Assembly: GCA_045540295.1 (NCBI GenBank)
Contig: JAZQGY010000009.1
Location: 1-22,070, forward strand
Reading direction: 5' to 3'
DNA from: SIG452 sp045540295
Lineage (GTDB): Bacteria > Bacillota > Clostridia > UMGS1840
DNA: 22,070 nucleotides
Below the pieces are notes generated by a model. It saw nothing but the letters and a program-made list of their open reading frames with translations. It searched no databases and was not told where the DNA came from. The position numbers and the translations under genes are program-made. Numbering within the stretch: position 1 is the first letter of the stretch; each line of letters begins with the position of its first letter. This document shows positions 1 to 5,907 of this stretch, piece after piece.

Positions 1-669
1 TGTTTGGGATAAGGTTCAGGAGCGTCGCAAAAACAAACGCCGTAATACCAAATCAGGTAAAACGAGTATATTTTCAGGTGTACTTGAATGTGCAGATTGT
101 GGTGCAAAGCTTTACTTTTGCACAAGCAAGAAGTTTGAGGATAGACAAGACCACTTCGGTTGCTCAAATTACAAGGGGAACACCGGAAGTTGTTCGGCGC
201 ATTTCATCCGTGAAGAAGTTTTGCAAAAGGTAGTATTAGGTCAAATCCAACTTATGCTTGATTATCTGTATGCCTTTGAGGATGATTTCGTAAAAACTCT
301 TATGGATAAATCTTCAAAAGACTTTATGAGGATCACTTGAGTGGCAAGATTACAGATGAACGATTTGAAAAACTATCAAAGGATTACGAGGAAGAACAAA
401 AATTCTTAAAAGCTGAAACAGAAACACTTGAAACGGAGCTTGCACAAAGTGAAGAAACCATAAACAATGTTGAGTATTTCTTAAAAATTGTTCGTCAGTA
501 CACAGATATTCAGGAGCTTAATGCAAGAGTGGTAAATGATTTAATTGACAAAATCAAAATCCATGCTCCCATCAAAGAAAATGGCCAGCGTATTCAACAG
601 ATTGACATTTATTACACTGCAGTTGGAGTAATCGACATACCACAGCACTTTCAAGAATTTGCTATCTAA
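1..669 (+). pseudogene. Large serine recombinase, C-terminal remnant (frameshifted, cut by window edge)
   Basis: Two adjoining frames read as the tail of a large serine site-specific recombinase of the kind carried by Clostridia mobile elements. The first frame (2-340) holds a recombinase zinc beta-ribbon, with the pair CADCG and a later FGCSNYKG...CSAHFI. The second frame (337-669) begins at a region reading YEDHLSGKITDERF and continues into a coiled-coil and the usual C-terminal HAPIKENG...QIDIYY segment. In intact relatives these two parts are joined by roughly 25 more residues in one frame, so a small internal deletion that also shifts the frame near 315-330 is the simplest reading (inference from family memory). 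The catalytic N-terminal domain lies outside the window or is lost. The copy is probably inactive. Confidence 0.8.
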
Positions 670-692
670 AATATTTTTAATCAAAAGTAATA

Positions 693-731
693 CGGCGATA
701 CAATAGCCGTAAAAACTATATTGTATCGCCG
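693..731. repeat. 13-bp perfect inverted repeat after the recombinase remnant
   Basis: CGGCGATACAATA at 693-705 is exactly complementary to 719-731, with a 13-nt loop. It lies 24 bp past the recombinase stop codon. No T-run follows the 3' arm, so it is a poor intrinsic terminator; it could be a transcript-end structure or a recombination-related site of the former element. The rest of 670-800 shows nothing else that I can name. Confidence 0.7.
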
Positions 732-808
732 CATCTTAATACTTCCTTATGAGTGAGCCGCTAATGTTGCCGTTTTTTTGTGCAAATAGTTCCTTTTAAA
801 AAAAGTTG

Positions 809-837
809 TAGACAAATATTGCAATCTGTGGTATAAT
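809..837 (+). promoter_or_regulatory. Promoter for the 6S-like RNA
   Basis: TAGACA at 809-814 and TATAAT at 832-837 are separated by 17 bp, a near-consensus vegetative sigma promoter. Initiation would fall about 843-845, exactly where the 5' arm of the long RNA hairpin begins, which links the promoter to that RNA rather than to the protein gene downstream. Confidence 0.75.
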
Positions 838-842
838 AATTA

Positions 843-1066
843 TGCTACAACTTTTCAAATGAAAACAACACAATTTCAAAACATCGTTGCTTGAGGGGCA
901 CGCTATTACCAAACAAAGTGTAAAAAGCGTATGCTCTTGTTTCGTCATACCTTCAAGCAATTGATTGTGTTATGATTTGAAAAGTGTGTAGCAACCTTTG
1001 AAACGGAGCTGTGCGTTTTTTGGTGCGCAGTCTTTCCGATTGAGGTTGGCTGCGCACTTTTTATTT
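843..1066 (+). ncRNA. 6S-like structured RNA (long imperfect hairpin plus terminator)
   Basis: The transcript folds back on itself end to end. A closing stem of about 17 bp pairs 844-860 with 975-992 (one bulged G). An 8-bp stem pairs 867-874 with 964-971. Then comes a strongly asymmetric internal bubble, 875-886 opposite 961-963. An 11-bp stem pairs 887-897 with 950-960, and a distal helix pairs 898-904 with 926-934. A single rod with a large central bubble that mimics an open promoter is the architecture of 6S RNA, which binds RNA polymerase holoenzyme. A promoter sits just upstream and an intrinsic terminator at 1023-1066 just downstream; the mature form would probably end near 993. I cannot confirm the family by sequence motif, so a different structured RNA remains possible. 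Confidence 0.55.
1023..1066 (+). terminator. Intrinsic terminator of the 6S-like RNA
   Basis: GTGCGCAG at 1023-1030 pairs with CTGCGCAC at 1050-1057 and is followed by TTTTTATTT at 1058-1066. An alternative, overlapping hairpin can form between CTGTGCG just upstream (about 1009-1015) and TGCGCAG within the 5' arm; the two are mutually exclusive. Confidence 0.75.
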
Positions 1067-1159
1067 GCCAATAACGATGGCGAAAGGAGGTTTTTTGGAA
1101 TCTCATCGGTAAATAGGTGTTTCAGCACGAGCAAAAACAAAAAAGAAAGGAACAAAACA

Positions 1160-1813
1160 ATGAAACACTTGAAACAAATTTTTTCAATTCTTTTACTGAT
1201 TGTATTATTGGGCAATCTGACCGTAACGGCACAAAAATCACAGGGAGAACTTGCAGCAGAAGAACTGGTAACATTGGGCATTTTGGCAGGGGATGAGGAA
1301 GGAAATCTGTTGCTTAGTAAAACGGTGACCAGAGCAGAAATGGCTGTGATTGTGTGCCGTTTATTGGCATTGGAGGATGTTGCCGTCAAAACAAAGGTGC
1401 TAACCCCTTCTTTTTCTGATGTTCCCACCGCCCACTGGGCGGCAGGTTATATTGAGATTGTGAAAGATCAGGGGATTATCAACGGTTATCCCGATGGCAC
1501 CTTTTGTCCCGAAAAGGAAGTCAGCTATGTAGAAGTTTTAAAAATGCTGATTGCCTCTTGCGGTTACCTTTCCAAGGCAAACAGTATGGGCGGTTATCCC
1601 GGAGGTGTCATGGCTGTTTCTATGCAAAACGGTATTACAACAGGCGTAGCATTTGAGCAAAACACTCCTGCCACACGTGCAGACGTAGCCTGCTTTGTGC
1701 TTCGTGCGTTGGATTTACCGATTCTGCTTCAAACGGGATACGGAGTTTCCGAAGAGTATCAGTTGGATCCCGAGGTCACTTTAAGAAGCCAAAATTTTAA
1801 GGTGCAACCGTAG
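1160..1813 (+). CDS. Small secreted SLH-domain protein (217 aa)
   Basis: The ATG at 1160 is chosen because it follows AAAGAAAGGAA and opens a clear signal peptide (basic MKHLKQ, then a hydrophobic core, with a probable cut after TVTA near residue 24). Upstream in-frame starts back to 998 would begin inside the terminator of the preceding RNA. The mature protein is made almost wholly of S-layer homology repeats: repeat 1 about 28-70 (TRAEMAVIVCRLLAL), repeat 2 about 84-138 (FSDVPTAHWAAGYI, NGYPDGTFCPEKEVS) and a weaker repeat 3 about 145-190 (ATRADVACFVLRALD). SLH domains bind secondary cell wall polymers, so a cell-surface location is expected. There is no separate catalytic domain. Its 3' end overlaps the convergent peptidase gene by 17 bp. 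A specific role is not evident. Confidence 0.85.
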   Translation: MKHLKQIFSILLLIVLLGNLTVTAQKSQGELAAEELVTLGILAGDEEGNLLLSKTVTRAEMAVIVCRLLALEDVAVKTKVLTPSFSDVPTAHWAAGYIEIVKDQGIINGYPDGTFCPEKEVSYVEVLKMLIASCGYLSKANSMGGYPGGVMAVSMQNGITTGVAFEQNTPATRADVACFVLRALDLPILLQTGYGVSEEYQLDPEVTLRSQNFKVQP

Positions 1814-2735
1814 TTTCTACCGTAATCGGGGCAGGGGGATTTGAAAGAAGTTTTGCAATCTGATAGCAGTCAATCCAAATTTGATTGTTGCCGTCTTTTT
1901 GCACTTCGTTAAAAATCAGCTGAATACCGAAATGCAAATGCGGTACCTGAATGTTGTTCACATTTTCTTTGTAACTGTAGCCGGTCTGACCAACATAGCC
2001 GATGGTCTGACCGGCTTTTACAGTATGACCTTCAGCTAAATCTTTAGCATACGGGTTATCTTTTCTCAGGTGAGCGTAATAGTAGTAGCGCATCCCGTCA
2101 AAACTGCGGATGCCGATTCTCCAGCCACCGTAACGGTTCCAGCCCATGGTTTCCACCACACCGTCCTCCATGGCTCCCACCGGTGTTCCCGTGGAGGTAA
2201 AGAAATCGTGGCCTTGGTGTTTTCGTTGAAAGCCGTAGCTGCGGCTGTTGCCGAAATCGTCGGAATCGGCATAGTAGCCTTTCACGGGATGACGGATTTT
2301 TAATCCGTATTTTACCACGGTGGCCACGGTGCCGTCATCAGCCTTTTGCTCTGCTTCATATTCACCAACCCAGCCGTTTAAAATGGCACCGTATGCATTT
2401 AAGTAATAATTGAATTGTCTAAGATCGGTGGGGGCACCGTTTTTTAAAACTTCGGAAGCCTTGGAGACATCTGCCTTGGTGACATTTTTAAAGTTGCCGC
2501 CATTTTTTGCGGCAAGATAACTTAACACCTCAATAAAGTCTACCCGTTCCTTTTCGTTGCGACTTTGAATATCCAATTCAATAGCGCGATACAGAATGGG
2601 AGAGGGGATGGGAAACTCCACCCACTTGATATAAGAAGCGTCACTTTGCACATGTAATGTCCGAAACAAACCTTCTCCCGAAAGCATGATTGTAAGCGAC
2701 AAACAGAGCAGTATCATAGAAAATCGAAACTTCAC
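1797..2735 (-). CDS. Secreted M23 (LytM-type) metallopeptidase, 312 aa
   Basis: The N-terminus (MKFRF, then a hydrophobic run to about residue 20) looks like a signal peptide or membrane anchor. The C-terminal half is an M23 zinc peptidase domain: HQGHD at 173-177 followed by GTPVGAMEDGVV gives ligands H173 and D177; YYAH ends at H222; and HLHFG carries H266 and H268. All expected metal and catalytic histidines are present, so the enzyme should cleave peptidoglycan cross-bridges or stem peptides outside the membrane. Residues 30-145 form an uncharacterised alpha-rich region. The start is GTG, with AAGGAGGT about 6 nt upstream (plus-strand 2741-2748). It faces the SLH gene tail to tail, suggesting a small cell-envelope pair. 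A morphogenesis or sporulation role is possible but not shown. Confidence 0.85.
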   Translation of the reverse strand: MKFRFSMILLCLSLTIMLSGEGLFRTLHVQSDASYIKWVEFPIPSPILYRAIELDIQSRNEKERVDFIEVLSYLAAKNGGNFKNVTKADVSKASEVLKNGAPTDLRQFNYYLNAYGAILNGWVGEYEAEQKADDGTVATVVKYGLKIRHPVKGYYADSDDFGNSRSYGFQRKHQGHDFFTSTGTPVGAMEDGVVETMGWNRYGGWRIGIRSFDGMRYYYYAHLRKDNPYAKDLAEGHTVKAGQTIGYVGQTGYSYKENVNNIQVPHLHFGIQLIFNEVQKDGNNQIWIDCYQIAKLLSNPPAPITVETTVAP

Positions 2736-2763
2736 AAAGCACCTCCTTATATATTATAATAGT

Positions 2764-2792
2764 ATTATATGTGATGCGAATTTCAAAAAAGA
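2764..2792 (-). promoter_or_regulatory. Possible promoter of the M23 peptidase gene
   Basis: On the minus strand a TATAAT box lies at 2769-2764, with a weak TCTTTT at -35 (2792-2787) and a 17-bp spacer. A second TATAAT is at 2758-2753. The region is AT-rich, so the call is tentative. It is divergent from the infC promoter. Confidence 0.35.
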
Positions 2793-2835
2793 ACAAAAAG
2801 TATTTTTAAAAAAACAAAAAAATTTCTAAAAAACC

Positions 2836-2863
2836 TTGACAAATGAAAAAACTGTGTTATAAT
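2836..2863 (+). promoter_or_regulatory. Promoter of infC-rpmI-rplT
   Basis: Perfect TTGACA at 2836-2841 and TATAAT at 2858-2863 with a 16-bp spacer. The 50 bp upstream are built of A-tracts that could act as an UP element. Transcription would start about 2869-2872, some 175 nt ahead of the start codon, leaving room for the leader. Confidence 0.85.
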
Positions 2864-2870
2864 AACAGGG

Positions 2871-3003
2871 TACTTGATATAAGAAAGAAGAAGTTTCCGC
2901 TTCTCACCTTGGTCGGGATTTCCCGGCAGGTTATGAAAAAATGTGCAGCTTGTATTTTGGCTGTATATTTTTGTGAGGGCGGATGTTATCCGTCTTTTTT
3001 TGT
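2871..3003 (+). promoter_or_regulatory. L20-type leader (attenuator) of the infC operon
   Basis: The leader contains two exclusive structures. The terminator pairs 2978-2984 with 2988-2994 and is followed by seven T (2995-3001). The antiterminator pairs TCCGC (2896-2900) with GCGGA (2979-2983) and CTCAC (2903-2907) with GTGAG (2973-2977), which takes away the 5' arm of the terminator. Small hairpins sit between the arms: CGGG/CCCG around an ATTT loop, and CAGC/GCTG. In Bacillus subtilis, excess ribosomal protein L20 binds such a leader and favours termination, lowering IF3, L35 and L20 synthesis. The same gene order, rplT being last, supports that mode here. Confidence 0.85.
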
Positions 3004-3045
3004 GTCAGGAATTACTTAAAAAATAAAAGATAGGGGTGCTTTTCC

Positions 3046-3555
3046 ATTAGCGTGAAAGAATTACCAATCAATGAGGAAATTCGTGAAAAAGAAGTCAGAG
3101 TTATCGGTGCTTCCGGTGATCAGCTTGGCGTATTAGCCATGAAAGATGCCATGGAAGCAGCAATCAAGGCTAATCTTGATTTAGTTATGATTTCTCCCAA
3201 AGCGGTTCCGCCGGTCTGCAAAATTATGGACTACGGTAAATACCGTTTTGAACAGGCAAAAAAGGAAAAAGAAATCAAAAAGAATCAGAAAGTGGTTTCC
3301 ATTAAGGAAGTTCGTCTTTCCGTGAATATCGATACTCACGATTTCAACACCAAGCTGAATCAGGCAATCAAATTCCTAAAATCCGGAGATAAGGTGAAAG
3401 TTTCCGTCCGTTTCCGCGGCCGTGAAATGGCACATACCAATTTGGGTGCAGACACTTTAAGAAGATTCGGGGAAGCGATTACCGAAGTCGGAACGGTGGA
3501 TAAACCTGCAAAAATGGAAGGCAGAAGCATGGTTATGTTTTTAGGCCCCAAATAA
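3046..3555 (+). CDS. infC: Translation initiation factor IF-3, with ATT start
   Basis: The protein (169 aa) matches IF3 throughout: an N-terminal domain beginning INEEIREKEVRVIG, a basic linker (YRFEQAKKEKEIKKNQK), and a C-terminal domain with KEVRLS, the DTHDFNTK segment and GDKVKVSVRFRGREMAH. IF3 binds the 30S subunit, keeps it apart from 50S and checks the initiator tRNA-start codon pair. The start is assigned to ATT at 3046, not GTG at 3052: AGGGGTG (3032-3038) lies 7 nt before ATT but 13 nt before GTG. ATT or another rare start is a known feature of infC and lets IF3 discriminate against its own mRNA. GTG at 3052 cannot be fully excluded. First gene of the L20-regulated operon. Confidence 0.93.
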   Translation: MSVKELPINEEIREKEVRVIGASGDQLGVLAMKDAMEAAIKANLDLVMISPKAVPPVCKIMDYGKYRFEQAKKEKEIKKNQKVVSIKEVRLSVNIDTHDFNTKLNQAIKFLKSGDKVKVSVRFRGREMAHTNLGADTLRRFGEAITEVGTVDKPAKMEGRSMVMFLGPK

Positions 3556-3603
3556 ACCGCACTTTAGGTTTAGATTTTATATAATAAGAGAGGAGTAATT
3601 ATC

Positions 3604-3801
3604 ATGCCTAAAATTAAGACACACAGAGGTGCCGCTAAAAGATTTTCTTTGACCAAAGGTGGCAAAGTAAAAAGAGCGAAAGCCGGCAGAAGACACATTT
3701 TAAACAAAAAAACCACTAAGAGAAAAAGACACTTAAGAATGGGCGGCTACGCTTGTGAAGCTAACGCAGCAGTAATCAAAAAACTGATCCCCTACAAATA
3801 A
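3604..3801 (+). CDS. rpmI: 50S ribosomal protein L35
   Basis: The 65-residue, highly basic protein opens MPKIKTHRGAAKRF and contains KRAKAGRRHILNKK and RKRHLR, the complete and typical L35 sequence. L35 is a small late-assembling protein of the large subunit. It sits 48 nt after infC with GAGAGGAG upstream, and before rplT, the standard order of the IF3 operon. Confidence 0.96.
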   Translation: MPKIKTHRGAAKRFSLTKGGKVKRAKAGRRHILNKKTTKRKRHLRMGGYACEANAAVIKKLIPYK

Positions 3802-3854
3802 GATTGGTTTTATCTAAGATTTGAAATTATAGAAGTTGGAGGATACTAAGAACT

Positions 3855-4208
3855 ATGGCAAGAATCAAAGGTGCTGTTGTCACCAGAAGAAGACATAAAA
3901 AAATCTTAAAATTAGCAAAAGGCTACAGAGGTGCAAAATCCAGACTGTTCAGAACTGCTAACGAAGCAGTAATGAAATCTTTAGTTTATGCATACATCGG
4001 CAGAAAACAGAAGAAGAGAGAATTCAGACAGCTGTGGATTGCAAGAATCAACGCTGCTGCAAGAATGAACGGTATCAGCTATTCCAGACTGATGAACGGT
4101 CTGAAAAAAGCAAACATCGAAATGAACAGAAAGATGTTATCCGAAATTGCAATTGCAGACCCCGCTGCTTTCACTGCTTTAGTGGAAAAAGCAAAAGCTG
4201 CTCTGTAA
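3855..4208 (+). CDS. rplT: 50S ribosomal protein L20
   Basis: A 117-residue protein starting MARIKGAVVTRRRHKKILK and containing GYRGAKSRLFRTANEAVMKS and RINAAARMNG, which are standard L20 sequences. L20 binds 23S rRNA early in 50S assembly and in Firmicutes also represses its own operon by acting on the infC leader found at 2871-3003. SD GGAGGA lies at about 3839. Last gene of the operon, followed 17 nt later by a terminator. Confidence 0.97.
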   Translation: MARIKGAVVTRRRHKKILKLAKGYRGAKSRLFRTANEAVMKSLVYAYIGRKQKKREFRQLWIARINAAARMNGISYSRLMNGLKKANIEMNRKMLSEIAIADPAAFTALVEKAKAAL

Positions 4209-4225
4209 TAGAATCAGACAAATCA

Positions 4226-4252
4226 GGCGACCGAATATCGGTCGCCTTTTTT
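4226..4252 (+). terminator. Terminator of infC-rpmI-rplT
   Basis: GGCGACCGA (4226-4234) pairs perfectly with TCGGTCGCC (4238-4246) around an ATA loop and is followed by six T. This separates the IF3 operon from the S10 cluster. Confidence 0.95.
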
Positions 4253-4358
4253 ATGCTGTTTGGGGTACCGGCAGGGGATAATATCTTCCGGTAAAATCTG
4301 TAAAAAAAGGCGAAAAAAAACAGAATTTAAAAAAATTGAAAAAAATTTCAAAAAACAC

Positions 4359-4387
4359 TTGCAATTTGACAAACTATCTGATATAAT
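4359..4387 (+). promoter_or_regulatory. Promoter of the S10 gene cluster
   Basis: TTGCAA at 4359-4364 and TATAAT at 4382-4387 with a 17-bp spacer. A TTGACA also occurs at 4366-4371, but only 10 bp from the -10 box, which is too close. A-tracts at 4304-4356 precede it and may act as an UP element. I see no other good promoter until 21760, so this one may drive most of the S10-spc-alpha genes. Confidence 0.75.
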
Positions 4388-4393
4388 ATCAAA

Positions 4394-4701
4394 GGTTATG
4401 TTATGCGATGAAGTGGAAGGTGGCTTCAAAACGGTGAAAACCGGCTGTTTTGAAGGGAATTTCCACGGAGTATGTTTGGTTTGAAACCAGGCGGCTAAAA
4501 AACGGTAATTCATGATAACGACTTGGTGTACTCACATCATTACCTTTTGATGCCCGAAAATTTTTATGAGACGTTGTAAAAATCTTCGGGATATTTTATG
4601 GAATAGGTGTGAAACACGAGGGTGAGTGTTAGAAAAATTGTTCCGTGTAGCCGAAACAGAACACCGAAAAAATTTAAAATTATTTAGGAGGAAACACGGT
4701 T
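4394..4701 (+). promoter_or_regulatory. Structured 5' leader of rpsJ (about 300 nt)
   Basis: Three elements stand out. (1) A hairpin of 18 bp: GTGGAA 4413-4418 with 4461-4466, CTTCAAAAC 4424-4432 with 4447-4455, and GGT/ACC closing a GAAA tetraloop at 4436-4439. (2) A terminator-like hairpin: CCCGAA 4553-4558 with 4585-4590, plus a second helix 4560-4566 with 4577-4583, followed by ATATTTTA. (3) CCGTGT 4643-4648 can pair with ACACGG 4694-4699, enclosing the AGGAGGA site (4687-4692) of rpsJ. In proteobacteria L4 regulates the S10 leader; the Firmicutes equivalent is not one I can name. Which protein binds here, if any, is unknown. Confidence 0.6.
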
Positions 4702-5016
4702 ATGGCAGCAATGAAAGAAAAAATCAGAATCAGATTGAAAGCGTACGATCACGTTATTTTAGATCAGTCCGCTGAAAAAGTGGTGGAAACCGCAAAAAGA
4801 ACTGGCGCAGGAGTATCCGGCCCCATTCCGCTTCCCACCAAAAAAGAAATCGTTACTATCTTAAGAGCAGTACACAAGTACAAAGATTCCAGAGAACAGT
4901 TCGAAATGAGAACTCATAAGAGAATGATCGATATCTTAAATCCCACTGCAAAAACTGTTGACGCTTTGATGAAATTAGACCTGCCCGCAGGTGTTGAATT
5001 TGACATCAAACTGTAA
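4702..5016 (+). CDS. rpsJ: 30S ribosomal protein S10
   Basis: The 104-residue protein has the S10 signatures GPIPLPT (about 40-46) and SREQFEMRTHKR (63-74), and normal length. S10 lies in the 30S head and in other bacteria also works with NusB in antitermination. AGGAGG is 9 nt before the ATG at 4702; a second in-frame ATG at 4711 would only remove three residues. First gene of the S10 block and placed behind a long structured leader. Confidence 0.97.
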   Translation: MAAMKEKIRIRLKAYDHVILDQSAEKVVETAKRTGAGVSGPIPLPTKKEIVTILRAVHKYKDSREQFEMRTHKRMIDILNPTAKTVDALMKLDLPAGVEFDIKL

Positions 5017-5183
5017 GACGACTATTATTATACCATATATATAATAGTATGCGAGTTTTCTCTTACCTGTGTCAAAGAGAATTCGCATGGGCGAAAATCC
5101 GCCCGCCTGATACCCTAAAAACTTCTGGGGTACCAAGGTCATGTTGGGCAACCCCCAACCAATAACCATAGGAGGAAAACATT
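5017..5183 (+). promoter_or_regulatory. rpsJ-rplC intercistronic region with five consecutive stem-loops
   Basis: Stem-loops in order: ACTATTAT 5021-5028 with 5041-5048; a 14-bp stem from ATGCGA 5049-5054 with 5083-5088, extended by 5058-5064 with 5075-5081; GGGCG 5089-5093 with 5100-5104; TACCC 5111-5115 with 5128-5132; GTTGGG 5143-5148 with 5154-5159. The helices are adjacent and non-overlapping, and fill the gap up to the GGAGG of rplC. No T-run follows any of them, so they are not simple terminators. Function unknown. Confidence 0.6.
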
Positions 5184-5822
5184 ATGGAAAAAGCAATTCT
5201 GGGTAAAAAAGTCGGCATGACTCAGCTTTTCTCCGAAACCGGTAAATTTGTTCCGGTTACCGTGATTGAAGCAGGTCCTTGCGTTGTTACCCAAAAGAAA
5301 ACCGTAGAAATTGACGGTTACAATTCAATTCAGGTTGGTTTTGTGGAAACCAAAGAAAAGAAATCTAACAAACCTTTAATGGGCCACTTCAAGAAAGCAG
5401 GCACCGCAATTATGAAATTCTTAAGAGAATTTAGACTTGCAGATACCGCTTCTTACAATGTTGGCGACGAAATCAAAGCAGGCATCTTCCAAGAAGGTGA
5501 TACTGTTGACGTAACCGGTATCTCCAAAGGTAAAGGATACCAGGGTTCCATTAAGAGACACGGCCAGTCCAGAGTTCCGATGAGCCATGGTGCAGGTCCT
5601 GTTCACAGAAGCGCAGGTTCTATGGGAGCTTGTTCTTCTCCGTCAAGAGTATTCAAAGGTAAAAAGCTTCCCGGTCACATGGGTAATGTTCAGGTAACTG
5701 TTCAGAACTTAGAAATCGTGAAAGTAATGGAAGACAAAAACCTGATCCTTGTAAAAGGTGCAATCCCCGGTCCTAAAGGCGGATTAGTTACCGTTAAAAG
5801 CGCTGTGAAAGCTTCCAAGTAA
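5184..5822 (+). CDS. rplC: 50S ribosomal protein L3
   Basis: A 212-residue protein starting MEKAILGKKVGMTQLF, the L3 N-terminus, with the long central loop reading MSHGAGPVHRSAGSMG and KKLPGHMGN that reaches toward the peptidyl transferase centre. L3 is one of the first proteins to bind 23S rRNA. SD AGGAGG is at about 5170-5175. It is preceded by an unusual string of hairpins. Confidence 0.97.
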   Translation: MEKAILGKKVGMTQLFSETGKFVPVTVIEAGPCVVTQKKTVEIDGYNSIQVGFVETKEKKSNKPLMGHFKKAGTAIMKFLREFRLADTASYNVGDEIKAGIFQEGDTVDVTGISKGKGYQGSIKRHGQSRVPMSHGAGPVHRSAGSMGACSSPSRVFKGKKLPGHMGNVQVTVQNLEIVKVMEDKNLILVKGAIPGPKGGLVTVKSAVKASK

Positions 5823-5907
5823 TCACAGAGAGATATAGAAAATGCTTTTCACCCGCCAGGGTGACAAAACAATGATAATCAGCCTTTGGCTGGAAGGAGG
5901 AAATACG

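Noticed and set aside
1083..1112. AAAGGAGG followed by a five-codon TTG frame (possible leader peptide)
   Set aside because: Too short and without regulatory context; the SD-like word may simply be chance or serve nothing.
998..1159. N-terminal extension of the SLH protein
   Set aside because: It would start inside the preceding terminator, lacks an SD, and would bury the signal peptide that begins at 1160.
4366..4387. TTGACA at 4366 as the -35 box of the rpsJ promoter
   Set aside because: Only 10 bp from TATAAT; TTGCAA at 4359 has the proper 17-bp spacing.
4223..4513. Open frames on both strands over the rpsJ leader
   Set aside because: They lie across a terminator, promoter and hairpins, and the translations show no family features.
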